Assembly: GCA_021604805.1 (NCBI GenBank) | Contig: BQJR01000004.1 | Span: 372,001-436,000, forward strand | Origin: Planctomycetota bacterium | Lineage (GTDB): Bacteria; Planctomycetota; B15-G4 | Direction: 5' to 3' | Length of the DNA: 64,000 bases | Part shown: piece by piece, positions 1 to 8,679 of the stretch | Layout: each line of letters begins with the position of its first letter | How positions within the stretch are numbered: the first letter of the stretch is position 1 | Made by a program: the position numbers and the translations under genes | The notes under the pieces: generated by a model | The model's input: only the letters and a program-made list of their open reading frames with translations | What the model was told of the DNA's origin: nothing | Databases searched by the model: none

Positions 1-1252
1 CGATGTGCGCGTCGCTACCGGGAAGGCCCGCGCAGTCGCCGCTCATGTTGGGGACCGGGCGCGCGGCGGGTTCGCCGTCGAGCCGCACGACACCGGTGAG
101 CACCCCGCGTGCACGTGTCGACTCGGCACTCGGCGTCACGAGGCCCGCGTCCGCTGCGTCGCCTGCGCCCGGCGCAGGGTTCTCAGCCGCGGCAACGTTG
201 CCGCCTGACGCATCGCTCGCACCCGCCGCGGCGTTGCCGGCCGGCACATCGTTCGCCCTCGCGGCAGCGTTGCCGCCGAGTTCGTGCGCTTCGCGAACGG
301 GCGCGCCGAGCGCAGCCGGGCCGTCGTCGGAACGCGTGTCTCCCGGCGCGTCCGGCGCCAAGGTCCACGCCGCGCCAAACAACGCCGCGAGCACCAAGCC
401 CACCACCGCCGGTTGCGCGCTCTGCTTGCTGAGCCGTCGGTTCATCAAGTGACGCAAGGCCACGCCGCCGAGCAGTGCGCAAGCCAGCACGAGCCAAGCC
501 TTGCGATGTCCGAAGGTCCACCAGAAGTGATTGCTGATCATCACGAAGACGACCGGCAACGAGAGGTAGTTGTTGTGGATCGAGCGCGCCTTGGCGGCCT
601 TGCCGAGCGCGGGGTCGGGCGTGCCGCCGGTCTTGGTGGACGCGAGCAGCGCGTTCTGCGCGGGGATGATGCGTCGCCACACGTTGGCGACCATGATCGT
701 GCCCATCAGTGAGCCGACGTGGATGTAGGCGGCACGTCCTGACAACCAGTGACTCAAGCCCCACGCCAGCGCGATGAGCGCGCCGATCCCGACCACCGGC
801 GCGAGTTTGCTGCGCGCGAAGTCGGTGGCCCACAACGTGTCGTACGCAAACCAACCGACCACGAGCACGCCGAGTCCGAGCCCGCGCGCCTCCCACGCCG
901 TGAGCTCCGACACGCTGCTGTCGAGCATCAGCGCCGCGCCGCTGAAGTAGTAGGTCACGAGCAAGAGTGCGAAGCCGCTCAGCCAGGAGAAGGCCGCTTC
1001 CCAACGGAACCAGTGCAGCTCGTCGGGCATGCGTGTGGGCGCGACGTCGAGCTTCTCCACGCGATAGAAACCGCCGCTGTGCACCATCCACAACTCGCCT
1101 TCCACCGACTCGCCGTCGCGGATCGCGTTCACCGGACGCAAGCCCCGGTCGAGCCAGTTGAAGAAGTACGCGTGCCCGATCCAGGTGATCACCGCGACCA
1201 CGTGGAACCAGCGCAACGCGAGGTGCAGACCTTCGAGGCTGAACAGTTCCAT
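1..1252 (-). CDS. puuD: Urate hydroxylase PuuD (membrane urate oxidase), C-terminus cut by window edge
   Basis: Oxidises urate to 5-hydroxyisourate at the membrane, the entry step of ureide formation. The protein begins MELFSLEGLHLALRWFHVVA; the next residues hold WIGHAYFFNWLD, the GELWMVHSGGFYRVEK block, HWFRWEAAFSWLSGF and the VGSLMGTIMVANVW helix, all typical of the PuuD N-terminal membrane domain with about eight helices. After the last helix comes a low-complexity Ala/Gly/Asn linker (about residues 300-375) and then GVVRLDGEPAARPVPNMSGD, where the window ends. No CxxCH haem motif is visible, although proteobacterial PuuD usually ends in a cytochrome c domain; the visible start looks more like a regulatory or cupredoxin-type beta domain, which is inference. 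It is divergent from the allantoinase operon. The start is the ATG at 1252, and the frame stays open to the window edge. Confidence 0.92.
   Translation of the reverse strand, partial: MELFSLEGLHLALRWFHVVAVITWIGHAYFFNWLDRGLRPVNAIRDGESVEGELWMVHSGGFYRVEKLDVAPTRMPDELHWFRWEAAFSWLSGFALLLVTYYFSGAALMLDSSVSELTAWEARGLGLGVLVVGWFAYDTLWATDFARSKLAPVVGIGALIALAWGLSHWLSGRAAYIHVGSLMGTIMVANVWRRIIPAQNALLASTKTGGTPDPALGKAAKARSIHNNYLSLPVVFVMISNHFWWTFGHRKAWLVLACALLGGVALRHLMNRRLSKQSAQPAVVGLVLAALFGAAWTLAPDAPGDTRSDDGPAALGAPVREAHELGGNAAARANDVPAGNAAAGASDASGGNVAAAENPAPGAGDAADAGLVTPSAESTRARGVLTGVVRLDGEPAARPVPNMSGDCAGLPGSDAHI
191..298. repeat. 36-bp in-frame minisatellite in the puuD linker
   Basis: Three degenerate 36-bp units are seen, with the core gttgcc recurring at 197, 233 and 269. 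On the minus strand each encodes a 12-residue unit like GGNAAARANDVP or AGNAAAGASDAS. It makes up the Ala-rich linker between the PuuD membrane domain and its C-terminal domain. Confidence 0.7.
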
Positions 1253-1350
1253 GGGCGCTCCTGGCGAGCGGGACGAGCGAGCGCCGATGGTATCCTCTCG
1301 CGCCGCGCGACTCGCGTTTGCACTCGTGGACTCGGCACTTGCGATGCTCG

Positions 1351-1370
1351 CGCCCGACACGCGTCGGGCG
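1351..1370. promoter_or_regulatory. Perfect inverted repeat in the puuD/allB divergent intergenic region
   Basis: The 8-bp arms CGCCCGAC and GTCGGGCG are separated by ACGC. The repeat lies 37 bases before the allantoinase start, in the 155-bp region between divergent puuD and allB. It could be an operator for a purine-pathway regulator or a 5'-UTR hairpin. No regulator gene is adjacent, so the role is only inferred. Confidence 0.4.
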
Positions 1371-1396
1371 AGATCGAACTCACGCTCGCGTCCCGC

Positions 1397-1402
1397 AGGA
1401 GG
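1397..1402 (+). promoter_or_regulatory. Consensus ribosome binding site AGGAGG of allB
   Basis: AGGAGG lies five bases before the ATG at 1408. This fixes the allantoinase start there instead of at the in-frame ATG 90 bases upstream. Confidence 0.85.
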
Positions 1403-1407
1403 ATCGC

Positions 1408-2778
1408 ATGATCGAGCAGGCCGACGCCCCGTTGCGCGCACTCCGCAGCCGGCGACTGATCACGCCCGACGGCGAGCGCGCCGGCACGCTGCTGCTGCGC
1501 GACGGTCGCATCGAGGCCGTGCTGCGCTACGGCAAGCCCTTCGGCGACGGCCCGCTGCTCGATGTCGGCGAGCTGCCCGTGCTGCCCGGCTTCGTCGACA
1601 CGCATGTGCACGTGAACGAACCCGGGCGCACCGAGTGGGAAGGCTTCGAGAGCGCCACGCGCGCGGCGGCCGCCGGCGGCGTCACGACACTCGTGGACAT
1701 GCCGCTGAACAGCATCCCGCCCACGACCACGCTCGCGGGCCTGGAAGCCAAGCGCAGCGCCGCGAGCGGTCACTGCTGGGTCGACGTGGGATTCTGGGGC
1801 GGCGTGGTACCAGGCAATCTCGCCGACTTGCAGCCGTTGCTCGACGCGGGCGTGCGCGGCTTCAAGTGCTTCCTGATCGACTCGGGTGTGAGCGAGTTCG
1901 CGCACGTGCAACGCGCCGACCTGGCCGCAGCCTTGCCCGTGCTCGCCGAAGCCGGCCGCCCGTTGCTCGCGCACGCGGAACTCCCCGGGCCGATCGAGGC
2001 CGCGCTCGCCAGCTTGCCGCCCGCAGACAGCGCCGCGAACCGACACTACGCGACGTGGTTGGCCTCGCGCCCGCACGCCGCGGAAGACGAAGCCGTCGCA
2101 CTGCTCGTGGAACTGTGTCGCGCGAGCGGGGCGTCGATCCACGTGGTGCACCACGCGTCGGCGGCGGCGCTGCCTTTGCTCGCGCGGGCGCGTCAAGACG
2201 CGCTGCCACTCACCGCCGAGACCTGCCCGCACTATCTGCACTTCGCCGCCGAGACGATCCCCGACGGCGCCACGGCCTTCAAATGCGCGCCGCCGATCCG
2301 CGAGCGCGAGAACAATGAGCAGCTCTGGGCCGCGTTGTCCCACGGATTGCTCGACGGCGTCGTCTCCGATCACTCACCGTGTTCGCCGGCGCTCAAACTG
2401 AGTGAACAGGGCGACTTCCAAGCAGCCTGGGGCGGCATCGCGGGGCTGCAACTCGGCGTGTCCGTCACCTGGACCGGCGCGCGCGCACGCGGTCACGACC
2501 TCGCCCAGCTCGTGCGCTGGATGGCGGTGGCGCCGGCGCGGCTCGCGGGCCTGCAAATGCGCAAGGGCGCGCTCGCCCCCGGGTACGATGCCGACATGGT
2601 CGTCTTCGATCCCGAACAGGAGTTCGTCGTGACGCCGAGCGAGCTGCATCACCGCCACGCGCTCACGCCCTACGCCGGCGAGACATTGCGCGGCCGCGTG
2701 CGCTCCACTTGGTTGGCCGGACGCTGCGTGTTCCGCGACGGTGAGTTCGAAGGCGCGCCGCGAGGGCAGCTGCTGTGA
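1408..2778 (+). CDS. allB: Allantoinase
   Basis: A 456-residue zinc amidohydrolase that opens the allantoin ring to give allantoate (EC 3.5.2.5). Metal and active-site residues of the family are in place: the HxH pair in GFVDTHVHVNEPG (H66, H68), the carboxylatable lysine K153 in GFKCFL, H189 in LLAHAEL, the histidines of IHVVHHAS (about 245-249) and D321 in VSDHSPC. The substrate-loop stretch LVDMPLNSIPPTT and its early ...GRTEWEGFESATRAAAAGG context are typical of allantoinase rather than dihydroorotase or hydantoinase. It is the first gene of an operon; its stop overlaps the GTG of the allantoicase gene by 4 bp (GTGA), indicating translational coupling. A perfect AGGAGG supports the start. 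Confidence 0.95.
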   Translation: MIEQADAPLRALRSRRLITPDGERAGTLLLRDGRIEAVLRYGKPFGDGPLLDVGELPVLPGFVDTHVHVNEPGRTEWEGFESATRAAAAGGVTTLVDMPLNSIPPTTTLAGLEAKRSAASGHCWVDVGFWGGVVPGNLADLQPLLDAGVRGFKCFLIDSGVSEFAHVQRADLAAALPVLAEAGRPLLAHAELPGPIEAALASLPPADSAANRHYATWLASRPHAAEDEAVALLVELCRASGASIHVVHHASAAALPLLARARQDALPLTAETCPHYLHFAAETIPDGATAFKCAPPIRERENNEQLWAALSHGLLDGVVSDHSPCSPALKLSEQGDFQAAWGGIAGLQLGVSVTWTGARARGHDLAQLVRWMAVAPARLAGLQMRKGALAPGYDADMVVFDPEQEFVVTPSELHHRHALTPYAGETLRGRVRSTWLAGRCVFRDGEFEGAPRGQLL

Positions 2779-4460
2779 GCACACCGAAGGCCGCGCCGCT
2801 CGACCTCGTGGATCTCGTGGGTGCGCAACTCGGCGGACGCGTGCTGGCCTGCAGCGATGAGTTCTTCGCCGAGGCGTCGAACCTGCTGCGTCCCGAGCCC
2901 GCCGTGTGGGACGCCGACCGCTACACCGACCACGGCAAGTGGATGGACGGTTGGGAGAGCCGCCGCCGCCGCACGCCCGGCCACGACTGGTGCGTGATCG
3001 CGCTGGGCCGCGCCGGCGTGGTGCAGCAACTCGTGATCGACACGGCCTTCTTCACCGGCAACCATCCCGAAGCCGCTAGCGTGCACGCGTGCTACGCGCC
3101 CGGCGCGAGCACCGCCGACTTGCTCGCCGCCGAAGACCTCTGGACCGAGTTGCTCCCGCGCACGCGGCTCGAGGGTGGCAGCGAACACGTGTTCGAGATC
3201 GACGCGCCGCGCGCGATCACCCACGTGCGTCTCTCGATTCATCCCGACGGCGGCGTGGCGCGACTACGTGTGCGCGGCCGCGTGCACGAGAGCGCCGAGC
3301 AACTGCTCGCGCAAGCGCTGCCCTGTGAACTCGCCGCGCTCGATGTGGGCGGTCGCGTGCTCGGCTGCAGCGACGCCTACTTCTCCGCGCCCGCGAACCT
3401 GCTGCTCTCGAGTCGTTCCACCGGCATGCACGACGGTTGGGAGACGCGCCGCCGCCGCGGTCCGGGCTTCGACTGGGTCGTGCTCGCGCTCGGACGCCCC
3501 GGCCGCGTGAGCGCCGTGGAGCTCGACACCTCGCACTTCAAAGGCAACGCGCCGGGCAGCTGCGAGCTGCACGTGGCCGAACGCGAACCCACCGAGGCCG
3601 AGTTCGCGCGGGCGCCGCGCCCGGGAGACGCGTCCGGCGCCGTGGCGGCGCACGGCTCAGCGTCAGCGCCTGGGGCCGCGTCCGCACCTGGGGCCTCGTC
3701 AGCGCCTGGGGCCGCGGGGGCACACGACGCCGATTCCCCGTGGCGCACGCTGTTGCCGTCCACGCCACTGCAGGCCGACGCGCTGCATCGCTTCGAGTTC
3801 GACGACCCCGCGCGCGTGGTCGCCCTGCGTCTCGACATCCATCCCGACGGCGGCGTGGCGCGCTTGCGAGTGCACGGCGAACCCTCCGAGGTCGGCGCCT
3901 TGCGGCCCGGCCTCGCGCGCTTCAGCGCCCTCGACGACAAGGCCGCCCGCGCCGCGCTGCTCGACTGCTGCGGCTGCACCGCCCTCGCCGACGCGCTGCT
4001 CGCCGAAAGACCCTTCGCCGATCCGACCGCGCTGCGACTCGCGGCCGATCGCGTGTGGAGTGCACTCGGCCCCGAACACTGGCGCGAAGCGCTCGCCGCG
4101 CACCCCGAGATCGGGGACAAGCCAGCGGCCGCCACGCCCGGAGCGGGCGCTGCGTCCGCCGCGCGTGCAAGCTCTGCCGCCGACAGCTCACGCGCCGCAC
4201 GCTGGGCTGCCGGTGAGCAAGCGAGCACGTCGAGCGCCGACGCCGCGCTGCGCGAGCGTCTCGCCGAAGGCAACCGCCGCTACCGCGAACGCTTCGGCTT
4301 CACCTTCGTGATCTGCGCCACGGGCCGCACGCCGCTGGAGATGGCCGCGCTGCTCGAGCGCCGCTTGCACAACGAACCGCACGCCGAACTCGCGGTGGCC
4401 GCGGAAGAGCAGCGCCGCATCACCGCGCTGCGCCTCACCAAGTTGATCGGAGACCAATGA
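2775..4460 (+). CDS. Allantoicase fused to OHCU decarboxylase
   Basis: A 561-residue bifunctional protein for two ureide-pathway steps. Residues 1-165 and about 180-370 are the two allantoicase repeats; each carries the WESRRRR/WETRRRR motif and ends with IHPDGGVARLRV, the family signature. Allantoicase hydrolyses allantoate to ureidoglycolate and urea (EC 3.5.3.4). From about residue 375 to the end is a UraD-type domain (FSALDDKAAR, AAHPEIGDK, NRRYRERFGFTFVICATGRT, EEQRRITALRL), which decarboxylates OHCU to S-allantoin (EC 4.1.1.97). The usual HPRIG motif reads HPEIG. Both domains contain Ala/Gly/Pro-rich insertions: three SAPGAA-type units in allantoicase repeat 2, and an Ala/Ser loop inside UraD. 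The GTG start overlaps the allB stop; the end overlaps uraH by ATGA. Confidence 0.9.
   Translation: MSTPKAAPLDLVDLVGAQLGGRVLACSDEFFAEASNLLRPEPAVWDADRYTDHGKWMDGWESRRRRTPGHDWCVIALGRAGVVQQLVIDTAFFTGNHPEAASVHACYAPGASTADLLAAEDLWTELLPRTRLEGGSEHVFEIDAPRAITHVRLSIHPDGGVARLRVRGRVHESAEQLLAQALPCELAALDVGGRVLGCSDAYFSAPANLLLSSRSTGMHDGWETRRRRGPGFDWVVLALGRPGRVSAVELDTSHFKGNAPGSCELHVAEREPTEAEFARAPRPGDASGAVAAHGSASAPGAASAPGASSAPGAAGAHDADSPWRTLLPSTPLQADALHRFEFDDPARVVALRLDIHPDGGVARLRVHGEPSEVGALRPGLARFSALDDKAARAALLDCCGCTALADALLAERPFADPTALRLAADRVWSALGPEHWREALAAHPEIGDKPAAATPGAGAASAARASSAADSSRAARWAAGEQASTSSADAALRERLAEGNRRYRERFGFTFVICATGRTPLEMAALLERRLHNEPHAELAVAAEEQRRITALRLTKLIGDQ
3663..3716. repeat. 18-bp in-frame minisatellite in the allantoicase repeat 2
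   Basis: Three 18-bp units (3663-3680, 3681-3698, 3699-3716) with core tcagcgcctggggccgcg encode SAPGAA, SAPGAS and SAPGAA. They are inserted in a loop of the second allantoicase repeat. Confidence 0.85.
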
Positions 4461-4798
4461 GCGCCGTCACCACGCACATGCTCGACACCGCCGCAGGTCG
4501 CCCAGCCGCCGGGGTGGACGTCACACTCGAACAAGAAGTGAGCGGCACCTGGACGCTGCGCGGCCGCGGCACCACCGACGACGACGGCCGCGTCACCGAG
4601 CTGCTGCCCGCCGAGGAACGACCGCACGCCGGCACCTGGCGCCTCAGCTTCGACACCGGGGCCTGGGCCGCCGCGCAGCAACGCGCCTGCTTCCACCCGA
4701 GCATCACGATCGCCTTCGTGATCGAGGACCCCGCGCAGCACTACCACGTGCCCGTGCTGTGGAGCCCTTACGGCTACTCGACCTACCGCGGCAGCTGA
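4457..4798 (+). CDS. uraH: 5-hydroxyisourate hydrolase (transthyretin-like)
   Basis: A 113-residue enzyme of the transthyretin-like family that hydrolyses 5-hydroxyisourate to OHCU (EC 3.5.2.17). It shows the N-terminal signature THMLDTAAGRPAAGV, a central RVTELLP block and the family-defining C-terminal YRGS. The length matches the family (110-120 residues). The ATG overlaps the stop of the preceding fusion gene (ATGA), so all three ureide genes are coupled. With PuuD supplying hydroxyisourate and UraD using its product, the local pathway from urate to allantoin is complete. Confidence 0.96.
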   Translation: MSAVTTHMLDTAAGRPAAGVDVTLEQEVSGTWTLRGRGTTDDDGRVTELLPAEERPHAGTWRLSFDTGAWAAAQQRACFHPSITIAFVIEDPAQHYHVPVLWSPYGYSTYRGS

Positions 4799-4817
4799 CG
4801 CTCCCCCACAAACGACC

Positions 4818-4850
4818 GCAGCCACCCCGCGCTCAGCGCGGAGTGGCTGC
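4818..4850. terminator. Strong hairpin between convergent genes, likely bidirectional terminator
   Basis: A 15-bp stem with one mismatch and a TCA loop begins GCAGCCAC and ends GTGGCTGC. It sits between the uraH end (4798) and the end of the oppositely oriented di-heme oxidoreductase (4905). No U-tract follows on either strand, so it may act with Rho or as a transcript end stabiliser. Confidence 0.6.
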
Positions 4851-4904
4851 GTGACGAGCAGCGAGCGAGCTCGATCGATGCGCGAGCTCGCCCTCCCACC
4901 GACC

Positions 4905-6317
4905 TCAGAGCAGGTCGGATGCCGGATCGACCGGCGTGCGCAGGGTGCGCAAGAAGGTGAGCAACTGCACCTTGTTCGCGTCGGGCAAGGCGGCGAAGTT
5001 GTCGCGCGCGAACTCAGCCTCGCCACCGTGCAACATGATCGCTTCGGTGAGCGTGGTCGCGCGACCGTCGTGCAAGTAAGGCGCCGTGTCGGCGATGCCC
5101 CACAGGCGCGCGGTCGTGAACTCCGAGTCGAGCTCGTTGCCGAAGTCCTCTGCCAGGCCAGGCCCCATGTCATGGCGCTTGAGGTCCGCGAAGAGCGGCA
5201 CTTGCAAGCCACCTTGGCCGTTCACCGGGAAGCTCGCCGGCCCCTGGCTCAGGTCGGACGCGTAGAACACGTTCTGAGTCGGGTCGGTGGCCACCTCGGG
5301 GAAGGTGTAGTTGAGCGTGGTGCCACGCGTGTTCAGGAAGGGCTTGTGGCAGGTGGCGCAACCGACGTCGAGGAAGTCGCGGAAGCCGTCCTTGGCGGTC
5401 TGGTTGAGCGGGTCCTGCGTCGGGCGCTCGAGGTTCGTGTTGAAGATGTGCAGCGCGGACAGCTCACCCACGAGGATCTCGTTGGTCACGCCGTCGCCGT
5501 CGTCGTCGACATCCTGACCCACGACCTCCACCGGCTGCATGCCGAAGTGGAACTGCATGGCGTCGATGTCGAAAGCGCGCACGCTCGACAGCTCACCCTT
5601 GCGACCGAAGGGCTTCACCACGAGATCGTGGTCCACGCCTTCCACGCCCGAGTAGTCGAAGTCGCGCAGCTTGCTGTCGTAGACCAAGGTGCCGAAGTGC
5701 ACGTCGCGCGCGACCAGGTTGATCACCACGTCGGGGTGAGCGGCGGCACGCGCCTTCTGCGTCTGCAGCTCCTGCGTCATCTCCTTGGCGAGCAACTCCA
5801 CGCCGCCTGAACCGAAGAGGAAGGGCGGGTTGATGTAGCGACCGTCGAAGCTCGCGTGACCCACGCCGAGCTGATCCGACACGTCGATGTTGCGCGGCAT
5901 GAAGATGGCGTTGTTGTTCGAGCCGCCTGCGCCGCCGATGGCGAAGGTGAAGGGCGCGGTGGCGTTGCTCCCCACCGAGTGACACTCCATGCAGGTCTGC
6001 GCGTCGAGACCGTTCACGCGCAAGAAGGTGCCGTTGTTCTGCAGCGTGGGGCGATGGCCGAAGCCGGTCGGATCCACGAAGTCCACGGGCCCGTCGCCGT
6101 AACCGTCGAGCTTGTTGAACGGCGTGCTGAACATCTTCAAGCCGGCTTTGCGCAGGTCGAGCAGCGAGATCCCGCCGCCTTCGATCTCGAACTGCTGCGT
6201 GCGCTCGAAGCCCAGAGCTGGCGATTCGCCAGGTGGGATCTGCGCCGCAGCGGAGGACGACATCGCGAGCGTGGCAAGCAAGGTCGTGGAGAGGCTCAGC
6301 GACAGGGCGATTCTCAT
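4905..6317 (-). CDS. Di-heme oxidoreductase family protein (DUF1111/cytochrome c peroxidase-like)
   Basis: A 470-residue exported c-type cytochrome. A signal peptide (about residues 1-25, ending SSAAAQ) precedes two CxxCH haem sites, CMECH at 109-113 and CATCH at 320-324. The C-terminal block with RHDMGPGL, TAPYLHDGRATTLTEAI, LHGGEA and KVQLLTFLRTL is characteristic of di-heme oxidoreductases (PF06537) and related peroxidases. An Asp-rich DVDDDGDGVTNEI loop (about 269-281) looks like a calcium site. It presumably works in the periplasm as a peroxidase or electron-transfer enzyme; the substrate cannot be read from sequence. The start is ATG 6317, which follows GGAAG and begins the signal peptide; upstream in-frame codons do not look coding. 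It is transcribed away from the purine genes, ending against the uraH hairpin. Confidence 0.85.
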   Translation of the reverse strand: MRIALSLSLSTTLLATLAMSSSAAAQIPPGESPALGFERTQQFEIEGGGISLLDLRKAGLKMFSTPFNKLDGYGDGPVDFVDPTGFGHRPTLQNNGTFLRVNGLDAQTCMECHSVGSNATAPFTFAIGGAGGSNNNAIFMPRNIDVSDQLGVGHASFDGRYINPPFLFGSGGVELLAKEMTQELQTQKARAAAHPDVVINLVARDVHFGTLVYDSKLRDFDYSGVEGVDHDLVVKPFGRKGELSSVRAFDIDAMQFHFGMQPVEVVGQDVDDDGDGVTNEILVGELSALHIFNTNLERPTQDPLNQTAKDGFRDFLDVGCATCHKPFLNTRGTTLNYTFPEVATDPTQNVFYASDLSQGPASFPVNGQGGLQVPLFADLKRHDMGPGLAEDFGNELDSEFTTARLWGIADTAPYLHDGRATTLTEAIMLHGGEAEFARDNFAALPDANKVQLLTFLRTLRTPVDPASDLL

Positions 6318-6554
6318 GGCAGATCTTCCGGTGGCTTGATGTGTTCGCCCGGGCCAAACCTCGACACAGCTCCCGCATGCCGCCGATCGCCCGGATCTTC
6401 GGGACGAATCTAACCCTGATCTGGAAACTCGCCTAGGTCGGGAATGCAGAGGAATGCGAAAGGGATGCCGCGAGCGCAGGGACTGCCCGATCAGGCCGCG
6501 AAAGTGTGGGTGTGCGCGCTTGAATTCGAGACGCCGAGCGCCACCGACTCCCAC

Positions 6555-7922
6555 TCACTCGGGCGACGGCTCGCGGCGCGCGCGCAGGATCTCGGCGAGT
6601 GACCCGGCGCGCAGTTCGTGTTCGTGGAGGCCGAGCCCACGCAGCGCCGACGCGTGGAGCGCACCGACCGCGAGTGCGCGACGCAGGTCGTCGAGCAGCG
6701 CTTGCCCGGTGACGACGTCGTCGTTCACGTTGCCCGTGGTCGCGCACCCGTCGGGCGAGGCGAGCACGCGCGACAGGCGTTCCATGTCCTTCGGGAGCTG
6801 TGCCGAACACGCCCCGATCAGCGCAGCCCAGCGCGCGGGCAACTGGTGTGGATGCAGATCCCAGCCCTGCTCGATGCCCAGGCTGAGCGCGTGCTGCACG
6901 TGGGCGTGATGCAAGCGCCAGGCGGCGTGCACGCGCGCGCGGTCTTCGAGGAATCGCGCGTCGGCCACGGGCCCTGCGTCGAGCGGATGCAGCGGCAGCG
7001 GCAAGACGTGCGTGGAGCCGTCGCACAAACGCGGGCCGTGCGTGCCCAGCGAGACACGCATGAGTTGACGCGCCCACTCGCAGGCCGGATGCGAGAGCTG
7101 TTGATCGCGCGCCGGCACGCGATGACTGGCCGTGTAGTCGAAGGTGCCGAGGTGCACGCCGCTGCAACGACCCTCCGCTGAGGCCACGAGACCGGGGAGC
7201 GCCAGGCGGCCGTCGGCGTCGAAGAGCGTGTGCAACGACTCCATCATGAGCTCGAGGCGCAGCTGGCCGGCGGGCAGATCGTGGCGCTCCTCGAGGCGAG
7301 CGAGCGCCGCGCAGGCCACGCGCACCTGCTCCGCCGAGGTGACCTTCGGGAGCGTGACGACGAAACGCGCGTGTGCTCCCGGCGCGGCGGCGAAGAGCGC
7401 GTCCCAGAACAGGCCGAGCGTGCGCAGCGCGCGCGGAGCCCAGCGCGACTCGAGTGTCTTGATGCGCAGGCCGAGCGAGCCCGGCGCGCGACCGTGGCGC
7501 AGGGCTTCGCCAAGCGTGCGCCCGGCCGCTCGCGCATCACGGTCTTCTTCGCTGTCGGCGCGCTCACCGTAGCCGTCTTCGAAATCCACGCGCAGGTCTT
7601 GCAGCGCTTCGTCGCGCAGGCGTTGGACCACGCGCGCGCGCAGCTCGTGCGCAGCGCCGGACGAGAGCTCCAAGCCGAGCGCCTGCGCGAAGTCGTTCGC
7701 CTCGGGCGCGTAGGCGTCGAGCACGTGCAGCGCGGCGTCGCGCCATGCGGGCAGCGGGTCGCGACCGAGTTGATGCGCCGCCACGACCGCCGTGTGGAAC
7801 GGGGCTGCTGGATCCGGCGACGGGCGCAGCGCGGCTTCGCGTGCGGGCGCACTGTCGACGAGGCGCGCGAGCAGGTCGGCCCAGTCGGGGTCGCCCGAGA
7901 GCGGCGACGCCTCAGTCATCAT
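6555..7922 (-). CDS. HpcH/HpaI aldolase-like protein (DUF6986-like)
   Basis: A 455-residue TIM-barrel protein of the HpcH/HpaI aldolase or citrate lyase beta type. The motifs LRVDFEDGYGERAD (metal-site acidic residues), LRIKTLESRW, FVVTLPKV, LRLELMMES and GVHLGTFDYTASHRV fit this superfamily, and the overall pattern fits the DUF6986 group that I recall beside ureide and glyoxylate genes in Actinobacteria. An aldol lyase or related C-C bond role on a 2-oxo acid such as glyoxylate is inference. It follows the deaminase gene, whose end it overlaps by 11 bp (ATGATGACTGA), so the two are co-translated. Either of two adjacent ATGs (7922, 7919) may be the start. Confidence 0.7.
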   Translation of the reverse strand: MMTEASPLSGDPDWADLLARLVDSAPAREAALRPSPDPAAPFHTAVVAAHQLGRDPLPAWRDAALHVLDAYAPEANDFAQALGLELSSGAAHELRARVVQRLRDEALQDLRVDFEDGYGERADSEEDRDARAAGRTLGEALRHGRAPGSLGLRIKTLESRWAPRALRTLGLFWDALFAAAPGAHARFVVTLPKVTSAEQVRVACAALARLEERHDLPAGQLRLELMMESLHTLFDADGRLALPGLVASAEGRCSGVHLGTFDYTASHRVPARDQQLSHPACEWARQLMRVSLGTHGPRLCDGSTHVLPLPLHPLDAGPVADARFLEDRARVHAAWRLHHAHVQHALSLGIEQGWDLHPHQLPARWAALIGACSAQLPKDMERLSRVLASPDGCATTGNVNDDVVTGQALLDDLRRALAVGALHASALRGLGLHEHELRAGSLAEILRARREPSPE

Positions 7923-8496
7923 CGTGCCCGGCGTTGTAGATCGGACCGCCGTCGGCTTGGTAAGCGAGCAACACGGCGCGCGCGGCTTCGCGCTGCACGT
8001 CACGCGTGACCGTCACGCCGCTGGCTTCCAGGCAGGCGGGCCAGTCGTCGCGCTTGGGGCCTTCGTCGAAGCCGATGGCGCGCGCGTCTTCATCCCGCGC
8101 ACCACACACGAGCCCCGCCAAGCCGGCCCAGTGCACCGCGCCGAAGCACTGCACGCAGGGCTCTGTGCTGGCGACCAACTCGTAGTCGTGCTCGCGGCTG
8201 CCCAGGTCCCAGGTGCCGAGTGCTTGCTGCGCCAACATGAGCGCCACGACTTCGGCGTGAGCGAGCGTGCAGTTGCTGCTCACGACGAGGTTCACGCCGG
8301 GCGCGATCAAGCGACCGCTCTGCTGCTCGAAGACCGCCGCGCCGAACGGGCCGCCGCTGCCCGCACGCACGTTGCGCGCCGAGAGCTCCACGGCCAGCGC
8401 CATGCGCTCCTCGGGTGCGTAGCTGCGCTCGGGATCGACGCACAACTCGTCGACCCAGGCGGGCAACTCGAGCGAAAAGCGGCGGGGTGGGTTCAT
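7912..8496 (-). CDS. Nucleoside/guanine deaminase-like, CMP/dCMP deaminase superfamily
   Basis: A 194-residue zinc deaminase. The catalytic motif HAE (80-82) and zinc-binding PCVQC (113-117, STEPCVQCFGA) are intact; the GGPFGAAVF strand (about 48-56) and VVSSNCTLAHAEVVAL helix match the guanine deaminase/tRNA adenosine deaminase branch. In this purine-degradation setting, guanine to xanthine is the likely reaction. The gene is divergent from adenine deaminase across a 183-bp gap and is the first gene of a two-gene unit with the DUF6986-like protein. The start is ATG 8496; the product is slightly longer than the 155-165 residues usual for bacterial guanine deaminase, owing to extra C-terminal residues. 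Confidence 0.82.
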   Translation of the reverse strand: MNPPRRFSLELPAWVDELCVDPERSYAPEERMALAVELSARNVRAGSGGPFGAAVFEQQSGRLIAPGVNLVVSSNCTLAHAEVVALMLAQQALGTWDLGSREHDYELVASTEPCVQCFGAVHWAGLAGLVCGARDEDARAIGFDEGPKRDDWPACLEASGVTVTRDVQREAARAVLLAYQADGGPIYNAGHDDD

Positions 8497-8679
8497 ACGG
8501 GACTCGTAGGCGCCAAGCGCTGCGGGGAGGCGGAGGCTCAGGCTAGCAAGCGCAGCTGACACGGGAAGCCGCCAATCACCGCGGCGCTCGCCGAGCAAGG
8601 AGCTGAGCGCCAGCCCGTGAGCGAGCGTCGCAGCGAGAAGAGAGCTGCAAGCCGAGCCCGCTTCCGATAGGTTTCCTCG

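Noticed and set aside
183-1091. Open frame of 302 codons on the minus strand within puuD
   Set aside because: It is a different frame from the clear PuuD frame, which stays open from 1252 to the window edge and has the membrane-domain motifs.
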